Notes: generated by a model from the letters alone, not told the origin. 64,000 nucleotides of DNA from Neocallimastix lanati (nom. inval.) (GCA_016946835.1 JACVTC010000162.1:15001-79000); one strand, 5' to 3'. Shown: positions 58,001 through 62,846, numbered from the stretch's first letter. Translations and numbers: made by a program.

Positions 58001-59598
58001 GGTAAAAATGCTCCTCCAGCTTTCATAACCGCAATAGCTGCAACAACATAGTAATAAGACCTTTCAGAAACAATTGGAACTACATCTCCTCTTCCTATCT
58101 TATTTTTCCTTAATAAATGCCCTAATGAATTACTCATATTATTTAATTTTTCGTAAGTAATAGGTTTCCTTTCAAATACAACTGCATTTTTATGGGAATA
58201 TTGACGACATACTTTTTCAAATTCTTCATGATATGTTCCTGTAGTAGTTGTATTATAAGAATTACTATTAAACTTATAAATAACTTTCTCTTTTTCTGTA
58301 ATAGTCATATATTCAATATCTGAAATATTTTTATTATAATTTTCTGTTTTCCTAATCACTTCAATAAAACTTTCTAATATATTTTTCATTAAATATTTTT
58401 CATAAATAGTTTTATTATACTCAATAATCACTTTAACTTGATTTTCTTTTTCAATAATTTTAAATGCAAAATTTAAATTGTTGTATAACTCACATTCCGA
58501 TTCATAGAATTCATTTTCTTTGTAATTTCCTTCATTTTCAGAAATTAAATTATTGTCAAGTAAGTCGCCATTTTCATACATGAATACATTGTCAACTTTC
58601 AATAATTTTATATAATTTTCAATTTCTGAAAAATGAATCGATGTTTTTTTGTAATCTGTTAATTCTTTAAAAGTTTTTAATATTAAATTAGTTAAGGTAT
58701 CATTTTCATCGATTTTCATTAAAAATGGCTCCATAGTAGAATAGGGTCCAATCATTTTTTTATTATCGTAGCATCTATTTTCATTTATAAATGATGTATA
58801 GATAATATCTTTTCCTGAATATTTGGACATCACAACACCAAAAATACAAAAAAGAAAAGTATTTAAATCATTGTCACTTTGATTAATATATCCAATTAAA
58901 TTTTTATAATCATTTCCTTCTAAACTTGCAGTTTCTCTTTCAATTAATTTTTCGTATACTTTATTATCTTGTAACGAATCCTTTTTCGGCAAATTAAGTA
59001 CATTATAATCACTACTAAATGTCTTTTTAAGAAATTTAATTTTTTCCAAATATTCTTTTGTATCTTTTCTTTTTTCATAATTATTTGCATATTCAGTAAA
59101 TGGAACTTGCCTTCCATAATCATTTAAATTATCATTTTCATAATAATATTTAAGTAGATCACTACTTAAATTATTTAAAGATACTTCATCCAAAATAATT
59201 CTATGAACATTAATGATTAATGTGTCTCTATTAAAAATTCCTAATCTTATTAATGGGCATTCTGATAAATTAAATGGTCTAAATAATAAATCAAAATTCT
59301 TTTCATTATATTTTACAATTTTTAAATCATAATTATTATCTTGAATACCATATAATCTTTCTTCATTCTTATCTTTTAATAACTTAAACTTATATTTAAA
59401 AATATCATTAAATTTGAATATTTCAAAAATACCTTGCTTTAATTTCTCAACATTTATATTTTCTTTAAATTTAATTGTTTTGCTTAAAATGCATTTTTTA
59501 TTATAGCTATTATTTCTTATACATTGATTGTATAAATAAACTTGATTTGGAGTAGCTAAATATTTAACACAGCTTTCGTTAATTTCAAAATCTAACAT
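35479..59598 (-). CDS. Giant seven-module non-ribosomal peptide synthetase
   Basis: One uninterrupted frame of about 8,039 codons from the ATG at 59598. The frame is open further to a GTG at 59625, but a eukaryote would start at ATG. The order is C-A-T seven times, then a terminal C domain. Seven FTSGTTG(K/R)PKG motifs mark the A domains (ATP binding) and seven LGG(D/N)SL motifs the carrier sites (Ser takes phosphopantetheine). There are eight condensation domains, of which C2-C7 have HHII(S/T)DG. There is no epimerase, methyltransferase, thioesterase or reductase. NRPSs assemble peptides without ribosomes, each module adding one residue. This one predicts six or seven residues, released by the last C domain, as fungal terminal C domains do in cyclisation. 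The long exon without introns and the C-A-T modules of bacterial type suggest acquisition from bacteria. The product is unknown. A phosphopantetheinyl transferase must come from elsewhere. Confidence 0.95.
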   Translation of the reverse strand: MLDFEINESCVKYLATPNQVYLYNQCIRNNSYNKKCILSKTIKFKENINVEKLKQGIFEIFKFNDIFKYKFKLLKDKNEERLYGIQDNNYDLKIVKYNEKNFDLLFRPFNLSECPLIRLGIFNRDTLIINVHRIILDEVSLNNLSSDLLKYYYENDNLNDYGRQVPFTEYANNYEKRKDTKEYLEKIKFLKKTFSSDYNVLNLPKKDSLQDNKVYEKLIERETASLEGNDYKNLIGYINQSDNDLNTFLFCIFGVVMSKYSGKDIIYTSFINENRCYDNKKMIGPYSTMEPFLMKIDENDTLTNLILKTFKELTDYKKTSIHFSEIENYIKLLKVDNVFMYENGDLLDNNLISENEGNYKENEFYESECELYNNLNFAFKIIEKENQVKVIIEYNKTIYEKYLMKNILESFIEVIRKTENYNKNISDIEYMTITEKEKVIYKFNSNSYNTTTTGTYHEEFEKVCRQYSHKNAVVFERKPITYEKLNNMSNSLGHLLRKNKIGRGDVVPIVSERSYYYVVAAIAVMKAGGAFLPIDPEFPEDRIKFMINEVKARLILKYIPSYNGKRIIEEGSIYEYDIGKHNYNENIDKIENINAIDDISYIMFTSGTTGRPKGVLMRHSNLTNYCLYSLTYNGVIDYFKDYKNVLSIAKFTYTLSISDIFYPLVTGRTIILCNDNESTNPDLLGKLILNYHVDFMSGTPSRITNYLNTEIFQKSVSHIKAFGLGGELVTSEFLSLMNKYTNAIIYCCYGLTETIAINTLIKVEKDSIIQSKMVIGKPTCNTGIFILDKNLKPVPVGVEGEIYISGHNVGKGYLNQEKLTKERFITCPFYVNNYQGKMYKTGDLGKWTKDGYIIHLGRMDFQIKIRGQRIEIKEIESVINEIESIQYNLVLARVNQEGEKYLVSYYICDHNESKKINGHQIRNILQGKLPLYMIPNYFIEIEKIPLNSNGKLDRKALPEPEMRDLISKNYVEPVTDTEKALCSIYSEVFNIMEGNIGKMTDIYELGGNSLNAIKISSKIQSKFRVKMNIKTILERPLIYELAKYIDENINNTDMKYEEDHRIIKRDSKEFPITSQQLGIYVESLKNPNSISYNNPRMYKLGGNVNIEKLKNAFEKIFKEEEILRSKYIEKEINNETKIYGVIDEDCSLIFESYNHDNMNAFLRPFDLSKTPLIRVGFIDKEILMVDMHHIITDGTSLGIIANKINKYYNEDENNVVELNKSNIQFSDYAIYLSEKMNSSRYENELDFYKNMFNCEYDTMELPLNNRNLLSYQNLNQNQKETNNKISKLLDKNIYKKIKEFTHKYEISETALFYTIYGFVLSKYSKNDLIYSSIVCSNRNNSFTDDVIGMFVSTQPVLLNYCRQELSFIEIIKENMNILMNVYSNQDISMAELVEKLKLKKINNNFIFQPYSIFDLKDIFKNSDILLNGDNNYKFDEFKLKNCKFEYISKFDFTLSISENQESYTLTVEFNNNLYNENMIKNIVNSYFEVIQNMENFDHKIKDIEYISKDEREKILNQFNSNKCDFYSDKVYHVEFSKVAKKNPNKCAIICNDVEMTYKELDEKSNSLAHWLRRRGVHRGDIIPVISERSHYYVLASLAVMKSGAAFLPIDPEFPEERIKYMIEEANAKISLVYINDKENLEKLRMINNKNYDLSSHDFSGNNQEIENINNTEDLCYVLFTSGTTGKPKGTLLTHGNLINFCNYSQSYKGNKEFNENEFNNALAFSKFTFDMSINELFYSLIKGKRIILCNEMEYNDPQLLCELIEKYNVDFIVSTPSRIINYLNNNKFKECISKVKVLIFGGESIKLDMLQSIIKYTDASIYNAYGPTETTMMSTMKKFNNNQIMEGKLNHITIGKPVCNYEIYILDEYFKVVPVGITGEMYIAGCGVGKGYLNKEKLTNEKFIECLFNNENGEKRKMYRTGDLGRWLENGEIEYLGRMDFQVKIHGQRIELSEIENTIKEIKSIKYCAVIDRVKENGDKYLVGYYISEESISGNEIRNYLRQKLLVYMIPNYFIKIETIPMTNNGKLDRRALPEPNINDIIKEEYIEPDTEVERSICEIFERLFKMEEKTVGKYSDFYDLGGDSLNAIKVVYELEKKFKIKVGIKDILKYSVVNKLSEYVEEVMKKNEGNENENNNNLEIIKNRNMKEFPITSQQLGVYIDSKKDVNSIMYNMPASVKLNEGIDIEKVKEAFNKLFKKHEILRTKYIEKEIGGKIEIYGTIDEESQLIFEEYTYENAHEFVRPFNLSKAPLMRVGFIGNKVLMFDMHHIISDGMSMSIITNELNHYYYNKEEYLEKLEVQYSDYAYFVKEKEQNKNFEEQISFYKEMFASDYEELGIPKKNIKEYEISDSISENGKVNTQNIAQFELSISKEISSTINSYVKNKKISKTVFFITLYSYILSKYSGQENIYTSLINANRNNHYIENMIGMFVTTQPILLKFDNGEVSLEEILKENMSILMNVYKNNDLSFSELKQKLNLKNINNTFIFQPKTIVNPHNKKDIPSIFIEKEYQESISMYENNNSKFDITFSIIENENNYSVSINYNNNVYEEYIIKNIAYSYLEIIQNINRYHQKIRDIEYISKDEREKILNHFNSNKCDFYSDKVYHVEFSKVAKKNPNKCAIICNDVEMTYKELDEKSNSLAHWLRRRGVHRGNIIPVITERSHYYVLASLAVMKSGAAFLPIDPEFPEERIKYMIEEANAKIILMYINDKENLEKLRMINIRKYDLSSHDFSGNNQEIENINNTEDLCYVLFTSGTTGKPKGTLLTHGNLINFCNYSQSYKGNKEFNENEFNNALAFSKFTFDMSINELFYSLIKGKRIILCNEMEHNDPQLLCELIEKYNVDFIVSTPSRIINYLNNNKFKECISKVKVLIFGGESIKLDMLQSIIKYTDASIYNAYGPTETTMMSTMKKFNNNQIMEGKLNHITIGKPVCNYEIYILDEYFKVVPVGITGEMYIAGCGVGKGYLNKEKLTNEKFIECLFNNENGEKRKMYRTGDLGRWLENGEIEYLGRMDFQVKIHGQRIELSEIENIIKEIKSIKYCAVIDKVKENGDKYLVGYYISEESISGNEIRSYLRQKLPVYMIPNYFIKIEAIPMTNNGKLDRRSLPEPNINDIIKEEYVEPDTEVEKSICEIYEILFNMEKKTVGKYSDFYDLGGDSLNAIKVVYKLEKKFKIKVGIKDILKYSVVNKLSEYVEEVMKKNEGNENENNNNVEIIKNRNMKEFPITSQQLGVYIDSKKDVNSIMYNMPASVKLNEGIDIEKVKEAFNKLFKKHEILRTKYIEKEIGDKIEIYGTIDEESQLIFEKYTYENAHEFVRPFNLSEAPLMRVGFIGNEVLMFDMHHIISDGMSMSIITNELNHYYYDKEEDLEKLEVQYSDYAYFVKEKEENKNFEEQISFYKKMFNSDYEELDIPKKNIKEYENSDSISENGKVSSQNIAQFELSISKEISNSINSYVKSKKISKTVFFITLYSYILSKYSGQENVYTSLINANRNNHYIENMIGMFVTTQPILLKFDNGEVSLEEILKGNMNILMNVYKNNDLSFSELKQKLNLKNINNTFIFQPKTIVNPLIKKDCPNIFNEKEYQESLSLYENNNSKFDITFSIIENENNYFININYNNNIYEESIIKGIANSYLEIIKNMEKFDQNIKDIEYISEEEREKILNQFNSNVCKNDLNNIYHVEFSKVAKKYSNKCAIICNGVEMTYKELDEKSNSLAHWLRRRGVHRGDLIPVITERSHYYVLASLAVMKSGAAFLPIDPEFPKERIKYMIKETNAKIVLIYINDKENLEKLRMINNEKYDLSKHVFSENNQEIENINYSKDSCIVLFTSGTTGKPKGVLLNHNGLINYCLNCFKDKNEEDILWNEIENVLAFSKFTFDMFITEIFCSLMYGKKIILSNEEEYNNPKLLSKLIKKYNIQKLNSVPSRFENYLKDIDFSNSLENIKYILFAGEKLNDNLLGKINKVSRSKIYNLYGPSETTVNCTIKKYSEIGKYNVASIGYQISNCFIYILDKYLKPVPIGVTGEIYISGNCVGNGYLNREDLTNDKFIDCPFPNMNGKESKMYKSGDLGKWTNEGEVMYIGRSDFQVKIHGQRIELSEIEIVVKEINEIEYCAIIDKLNSNNEKYLIGYYISSEGNSITGKEIRQYLRNKLPSYMIPNYFIRIENIPFNNNGKLDRKALPEPNINDIIKEEYAEPDTEVEKSICEIYEKIFKMEKNTVGKYSDFYDLGGDSLNAIKVVYELEKKFKINVGIKDILRYSVVTNLSEYVEEILQKIEGNENENNNNVEIIKNRNMKEFPITSQQLGVYIDSKKDVNSIMYNMPASVKLNERIDIEKVKEAFNKLFNKHEILKSRYIEKEIKNKIEIYGSIDDESQLIFEEYTYENAHEFVRPFNLSKAPLMRVGFIGNKVLMFDMHHIISDGVSMSIITNELNHYYYDKEEYLEKLEVQYSDYAYFVKEKEQNKNFEEQISFYKEMFDSDYEELDIPKKNIKEYENSDSINENGKVNTQNIAQFELSISKEISNSINSYVKSKKISKTVFFITLYSYILSKYSGQENVYTSLINANRNNHYIENMIGMFVTTQPILLKFDNGEVSLEEILKGNMNILMNVYKNNDLSFSELKQKLNLKSINNTFIFQPKTIVNPLTKKDCPSIFNEKEYQESLSLYENNNSKFDITFSIIEKENNYSININYNNNIYEESIIKGIANSYLEIIKNMEKFDQNIKDIEYISEEEREKILNQFNSNVCNNDFNKLYHVEFSKVAKKYYNKYAIICNDIEMTYKELDEKSNSLAHWLRRRGVHRGDIIPVITERSHYYVLASLAVMKSGAAFLPVDPEFPKERIKYIVEETNAKIVLVYINDKENLEKLGMISTEKYDISNHNYNENLQGIENINDPEDLCYSLFTSGTTGKPKGVLIKHNNLINYCFYTQKYKGKEDIYGDEFDDVLSICKFTHDISIGELYYPLMRGSRIILTNEEEYNNPKLLSDLIVKYEIKYIFTVPSRIERYINEECFIKSLKNVKWILLGGEYLNINTAEKIVENSNARLFSVYGPAETTVVSNIKDITDIVRNKKENTVITVGGPLCNFKMYVLDKYMKPVPIGIEGEIYIAGYGVGQGYLNLKELTEEKFIECPFILGESSYNKMYKTGDIGKWTEQGELIIVGRVDSQVKINGQRIELGEIESVIKEIPEIKYSIVIEKKVKNSVKNNYLICYYISDHDKDISGNNIRKYLNKSLPRNMIPNYFIRIDVLPITSTGKLDRKALPEPNIKDIIKEEYVEPDTYIEKSICELYERLFKLEENTVGKYSDFYDLGGDSLNAIKVVYEIEKKFKINVGIKDILKYSVVSNLSEHVEEILQKIEENENENGNNVEIIKKFNMKEFPITSQQLGVYIDSKKDVNSIMYNMPASVKLNEGIDIEKVKEAFNKLFNKHEILKSRYIEKEIKNKIEIYGSIDDESQLIFEEYTYENAHEFVRPFNLSKAPLMRVGFIGNKVLMFDMHHIISDGMSMSIIANELNHYYYDKEEDEKLEVQYSDYAYFVKEKEQNKNFEEQISFYKEMFASDYEELDIPKKNIKEYEISDSINENGKVNTQNIAQFELSISKEISNSINSYVKSKKISKTVFFITLYSYILSKYSGQENVYTSLINANRNNHYIENMIGMFVTTQPILLKFDNGEVSLEEILKGNMNILMNVYKNNDLSFSELKQKLNLKNINNTFIFQPKTIVNPLTKKDCPSIFNEKEYQESLSLYENNNSKFDITFTIIEKEDNYSISINYNNNIYEENIINNIANSYLEIIKNIEKFDQNIKDIEYISEGERERILNQFNSNKCDFHSDKVYHIEFSKVAKKNPKKCAIICGDVKMTYKELDEKSNSLAHWLRRRGVNKGDIIPVITERSYYYVLASLAVMKSGAAFLPVDPEFPEERIKYIVEETNTKIVLVYINDKENLEKLRMINNEKYDLSKHVFSENNQEIENINDPEDLCYSLFTSGTTGKPKGVLIKHNNLINYCFYTQKYKGKDDIYGDEFDDVLSICKFTHDISIGELYYPLMRGSRIILTNEEEYNNPKLLSDLIVKYEIKYIFTVPSRIERYINEECFMKSLKNVKWILLGGEYLNINTAEKIVENSNARLFSVYGPAETTVVSNIKDITDIVRNKKENTVITVGGPLCNFKMYVLDKYMKPVPIGIEGEIYIAGYGVGQGYLNLKELTEEKFIECPFILGESSYNKMYKTGDIGKWTEQGELIIVGRVDSQVKINGQRIELGEIESVIKEIPEIKYSIVIEKKVKNSVKNNYLICYYINDHNKNISSNDIRKYLNKSLPRYMIPNYFIRIDVLPITSTGKLDRKALPEPNINDNIKEEYVEPDTEVEKSICEIYERLFKLEKNTVGKYSDFYDLGGDSLNAIKVVYELEKKFKINVGIKDILKYSVVSNLSEHVEEILQKIEGNENENGNNVEIIKKFNMKEFPITSQQLGVYIDSKKDVNGTMYNMPASVKLNEGIDIEKVKKAFNKLFNKHEILKSRYIEKEIKNKIEIYGSIDNESQLIFEEYTYENAQEFIRPFNLSEAPLMRVGFIGNKVLMFDMHHIISDGMSMSIIANELNHYYYDNEEDEKLEVQYSDYAYFVKEKEQNKNFEEQISFYKEMFASDYEELDIPKKNIKGYEISDSISENGKVNTQNIAQFELSISKEISNSINSYVKSKKISKTVFFITLYSYILSKYSGQENVYTSLINANRNNHYIENMIGMFVTTQPILLKFDNGEVSLEEILKGNMNILMNVYKNNDLSFSELKQKLNLKNINNTFIFQPKTIVNPLTKKDCPSIFNEKEYQESLSLNENNNSKFDITFTIIEKEDNYSISINYNNNIYEEYIINNIANSYLEIIKNIEKFDQNIKDIEYISEGERERIVNQFNNNVCKNDCDKVYHVEFSKVAKKYSDKIAIIYNNIKISYQKLNEMSNSLAYYLKMNDIKKGCIIPVISERSPYYIIATLAILKCGAAFLPIDPEFPKERIEYMINESKSNFVLQYVSTAELIEKLKFNNIINYELQNHNYNRNTQNIKNMNISDDLCYVLFTSGTTGKPKGTLLTHGNLINFCNYSQSYKGNKEFNENEFNNALAFSKFTFDMSINELFYSLIKGKCIILCNEIEYNDPQLLGELIKKYKVDFIVSTPSRIINYLNNNKFKECISKVKVLIFGGESIKLDMLQSIIKYTDASIYNAYGPTETTMMSTMKKFNNNQIMEGKLNHITIGKPVCNYEIYILDEYFKVVPVGITGEMYIAGCGVGKGYLNKEKLTNEKFIECLFNNENGEKRKMYRTGDLGRWFENGEIEYLGRMDFQVKIHGQRIELSEIENIIKEIKSIKYCAIIDKVKENGDKYLVGYYISEESISGNEIRSYLRQKLPAYMIPNYFIKIETIPMTNNGKLDRRSLPEPNINDIIKEEYIEPDTEVEKSICEIFERIFNMEEKSVGKYSDFCDLGGDSLNAIKVVYELEKKFKIKIGIKNVLKYSVVNDLSEYIEKMIKNNKEKEKEKNIEIIKRYNMKEFPLTPLLRGVMFSEDELNSYSINASKTNMYKYYLLNDNIDLEKLTDNFRTIINRHSVLKSIFIEKDVNGKKMLYCKPRDNEIDFEIEHYTKFNFTQFIRPYDLTKDILIRVGLIENKVLIIDMDHKVSDGYSFGILLNELNKLYNGETLQDLPIQFSDYAINYYEKISSDGFKDQINYYKSMFNCEYQPQTFTQKDNNIKMKKVNSNKLKVLTVNTDYETYNTINKITKENKLSKTALFITLSSLVLSAYSEQQNIFLNIVSSNRTTNNTSNLIGLFVRFLPMLIKIENLNLIDLIKKYMNILMTLYSFDVPFLKVKSELNLDQCNSLFKFDPYELFELNNYEEHRMIESITPNEISKLFNIKFSMEENEINLSYEFFDFVTIVSEFKNYYRIKFMYNEELYNENIMNKVAKQLLAIMKCENYYSENAKTIINRIKSMNNMNNMLCHISYEINENENTNKINLPTNLVDSKKNIEEKHIFGNKNNDKFKKNKKKYKVIIRKIKNILNKIFLKL
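37030..40245 (-). other. NRPS module 7: C-A-T, mosaic A domain
   Basis: The C domain matches module 6. The front of the A domain (ISYQKLNEMSNSLAYYLKMN) is unlike every other module. From DLCYVLFTSGTTG (about 38445) onward the A domain is almost identical to modules 2 and 3, giving the same code D-M-N-V-I-G-A-M-M-K. The carrier reads CDLGGDSL. Confidence 0.78.
40246..46715 (-). other. NRPS modules 5 and 6: tandem C-A-T with the same substrate code
   Basis: Module 5 is about 43480-46715 and module 6 about 40246-43479. They are nearly identical over their whole length of about 3.23 kb. THDISIGELYY replaces the more usual FD motif, with the Asp kept. The hand-read code of both is D-I-G-F-L-G-V-V-V-K. 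Condensation motifs HHIISDG and carriers LGGDSL are intact. Confidence 0.8.
46716..49935 (-). other. NRPS module 4: C-A-T with a unique substrate code
   Basis: The condensation domain and the front of the A domain (to FTSGTTGKPKG, about 48100) match modules 3, 5 and 6 closely. The following substrate-binding part diverges sharply (FDMFITEIF, LNSVPSRF, ILFAGEKL, YNLYGPSETT). The hand-read code is D-M-T-N-L-A-L-V-N-K. The carrier has LGGDSL. Confidence 0.78.
49936..56396 (-). other. NRPS modules 2 and 3: tandem C-A-T with the same substrate code
   Basis: Module 2 is about 53161-56396 and module 3 about 49936-53160. Both have an intact HHIIxDG condensation motif, complete A motifs and LGGDSL. 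The hand-read codes are identical: D-M-N-V-I-G-A-M-M-K. The A domains are almost identical even at DNA level, while the condensation domain of module 2 is clearly different from that of module 3 and resembles no other module closely. I do not recognise the amino acid. Confidence 0.8.
56397..59598 (-). other. NRPS module 1 (starter): altered C - altered A - T
   Basis: The condensation motif reads VHRIILDE near 59200, where the other modules have MHHIISDG: the catalytic second His is Arg and Gly is Glu, so this domain should not condense. The A domain keeps its nucleotide-binding and catalytic motifs (FTSGTTGRPKG, YKTGDLG, NGKLDRKALPE), but YTLSIS replaces FDMSIN. The Asp that normally binds the amino group (GrsA D235) is therefore Thr. 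The hand-read code is T-L-S-S-G-G-C-A-I-K. The carrier has LGGNSL with its Ser. A starter loading an acid without an alpha-amino group, or a non-functional module, are the two readings. Confidence 0.75.
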
Positions 59599-60472
59599 TA
59601 TTCTTATTATTATTTTATCTTTCACAGATTATATTTTTTATATTTATAACAAATTTATTAAATATTACAATTTTTTTTTAATCTAATTGATTATTTATAA
59701 AATAAATTTTACTTATTTTAATCTATATTTTTAAAAATAAATAAATTTTATAAAATTTTTTGTTTTTTTATTTAAATAAATAAATTCTATAAAATTTTTG
59801 TCTTATTTTCAAAATAGATAAATTTTATAAAATTTATGTTTTAGTATCTAAATAAATAAATTTAATAAAATTCTTATTTTAAATATTTATTTTCTAAAAA
59901 TTATAGTAAAATACTATATATGTAAAATAAAATTATATATCAATATATAATAATATAATAATATATAACTTAAAAAAAAAAATATGCTTTTTATATTAAA
60001 TTTTTTTAATAAAAAAATAAAAATATAAAAAAAGCTCTCCTTCTTAAATACTAAATATTTAATTTAAATTATTTTTTTTTTTTTATTTTTTTTTTTAAAT
60101 TTATTTTTTTAATAATTTTTTTTTTTATTTTTTTTTTTAAATTTATTTTTTTAATAATTTTTTTTGTAATTATTATTATTATAATAATTTTTAACAAAAA
60201 AAATTGATGAATTATTTAAATCTATTATATAAATATAAATGTTTAATATAAAATATATAATAATATAAATTATAATAATATAATTTTATTTAATTTTTAA
60301 AATATATTTAAGTATAAATAAATACAAATATTAATTATTTATATAACGTTTATTTAAACTTAATATTAAATTATATTAAATTCTCAAAAACAAATCTAAT
60401 TATGGTTTTTCTTTAGTTTAATAATTTTTATTTATTTATTTTCTTTTAATTTTTTATAAAATCAAAATTGAA

Positions 60473-60504
<32 letters not shown>

Positions 60505-61149
60505 TTCTTTTAATTTTTATAAAAATAATATAAAAATATTTTTTATTTTATTTTATTTTTTAAATTCGATTTTAGATACTTTAATATTTTTTATATACTT
60601 TTTTTTAATATTAAAAAATTTTAACAATTAATTATTAAATATGGAATTTCAATTTTTTTTGTTTACTAATAATTAATTAAAAAACAATTATATTAATATT
60701 AATATTTGAATTTTTATATTATAAAAAAAAATTTTTTTTTATAGATTTTCTCTTCATTCTAAATTTAATTTTTATTGAAAAACATTTACAATTATATAAT
60801 ATATAAACCTATATAAATTATATAAATTATATGTATATAGAGAGATAATAAAAACATAGATCATATAGTTTTGTTTCCTATAAAAAAAATATTATTATTA
60901 TAGGCAATGCATTATTTTCATTTTAAATATATATAATATATTAAATAATTATTAACTATAATATTATATATATATTTTTATAAAAATACAAAATTACTTA
61001 ATATAAAAATAATGGGTATATTTTTCTATACATTTTAACTTTTTACACAATGATGACATGGTTTCATATTATTGAATTAAATTATGTTATAAATTAGTAA
61101 TAAAAATATTGTATAGTATTATATATTTAAATATAATTTAATATTTTAT
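59599..61149. other. Upstream region of the NRPS gene, no other gene seen
   Basis: Must contain the NRPS promoter, but only AT-rich sequence is visible. A block of about 50 bp made of T-runs and AAATTTATTTTTTTAATAATT is duplicated in tandem at about 60065-60165, and (AT)n lies at 60474-60498. Confidence 0.5.
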
Positions 61150-61251
61150 AATTAGATTGCTTTTTATTTATTATTGATTTATTGATATAATTTAATTATA
61201 AAATATTAAATTATATCAATAAATCAATAATAAATAAAAAGCAATCTAATT
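61150..61251. repeat. Perfect long hairpin, 46-bp arms and 10-nt loop
   Basis: 61150-61195 and 61206-61251 are exact reverse complements, separated by TTATAAAATA. The arms are not simple repeats (they contain TTAGATTGC...GCAATCTAA). This could be a small-RNA precursor, a MITE-like element or a recent inverted duplication. Confidence 0.93.
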
Positions 61252-62781
61252 TCAATAAATGTTATTGATAATATAAAAAAATCGGTCTAATCTTTTATTG
61301 TATATAAGTATGTTTATTTTAATTATTATATTATATTTTCATTTAATAATATATATATATATTTTTTTATTATTATTATTTTATATTTTATATATTGGAA
61401 TTTATTTCTTAATTTTTGCTTAAAAATACTGTTAAAAATAAAAGAATAGAAAAAGAAAGTAAAAATAATTTTATGAATAATTAATAACTTCATTTAAAAA
61501 GAAAAAGTATAATTAAGAAATTAATAAAAGTTAATTAAATATAAAATTGAAATTGTTCAATTAAGTCATAAAATTAATATATATATATATATTTAATAAA
61601 ATATTAACAAAAAAAAAAAACATTTATTTATTAATTCATTTATTTATTATTTATTTATTCATTCATTCATTTATTTATTTATTTATTTATTTTTGTATTC
61701 ATTGATTTTCCTTTCTTTATTTATTTATTTTAAATTTATTTATTAAACAAATTAAAAATAAAAAAAGAATACAGAAATTATAACGGCAACATCAGTTACA
61801 TCAGTTAAATGGGTAAAAACATTAATAATTTAATAAACATTAATTTATATTATTTTTAATTATTTTTATATACATATAGGCAAATGATATAAAACGTAAA
61901 TAAAAACTTTAATTATTAATAAATTATTTTATTAATAATTACATAAAAATAAATTAATAAATCATTTGCAAATTCGTGACATAAATAAAACGTGATCGAA
62001 AATAACATGAGAAAATTAAAATTATGTAAAGACATAAAATTATGAAAGAACATAAAAATTAATGTAAACATAAAATTTATTACATAAATTTTATGTTATG
62101 TTAAAATTGAAATAATTTATAAATTTCTTTTTATTATTTTTATTATTTTTATATTTAATATTTTATTTTATTATATTTTTAATTATTTTAATAATTATTA
62201 TTTTATATTAATATTTTATTAATTATAATAAATTTATATTTTTATTAATATTTTATGAATATTTTATATTTTATTTTATACTTTTATATTAAATACTTTA
62301 AATACTTAATAGTTACTCTAAAAGAATTAATTAATTAATTAAATAGTTTATTATGAATTTCAAATATAAAAACAAGAATAATTCTTTATAATTATTCTTT
62401 GCAGCACAATTTTATGCCAAATTTATATTATAATTATTTTATATTTTCAAGATAAATATTAAATACATGTATTAATTAATTTTATAATTATTTTTAAATA
62501 AATAAATAAATTTTATAATTAAATAACAATTTTATAAAACTTCTCCCAACAAGAGAACTTGAACCAAAGGCGTACTTTATCACAAAGATAAAAAGTTAAA
62601 TTAATAATTAATTTTAATCAATTTTTTTTTTTTTTTTAGATCAAAACTTTAAATACTTTAATTTATTTATTGATCTTTTAAATATAATTTTAAATGAAAA
62701 AAAATTAATTGGTTATAATGAAAATAAATTTTTAATAAATGGAAAAATTTACAAAATTTTTTATAAATAATAAAATTTTTT
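61252..62781. other. Gene-free AT-rich DNA
   Basis: No gene seen. ATTTATTTATTCATTC-type repeats lie at 61621-61690. A GC-richer patch at about 62543-62600 has a B-box-like word on the minus strand but no cloverleaf. Confidence 0.5.
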
Positions 62782-62846
62782 GAAATTTCCTTTTTAATTT
62801 TATTTTTAAAAAAAAAATTTTTTAAAAACATTAAAAAGGAAATTTC
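62782..62846. repeat. Perfect 17-bp inverted repeat
   Basis: GAAATTTCCTTTTTAAT (62782-62798) pairs exactly with ATTAAAAAGGAAATTTC (62830-62846) across a 31-nt A/T loop. Confidence 0.85.

Noticed and set aside
62543-62600. Minus-strand GGTTCAAGTTC near an anticodon-arm-like TTTAT/ATAAA stem, suggesting a tRNA gene
   Set aside because: The T stem does not pair and no D arm or acceptor 5' strand exists in the A/T-rich DNA upstream, so it is chance or a tiny fragment.
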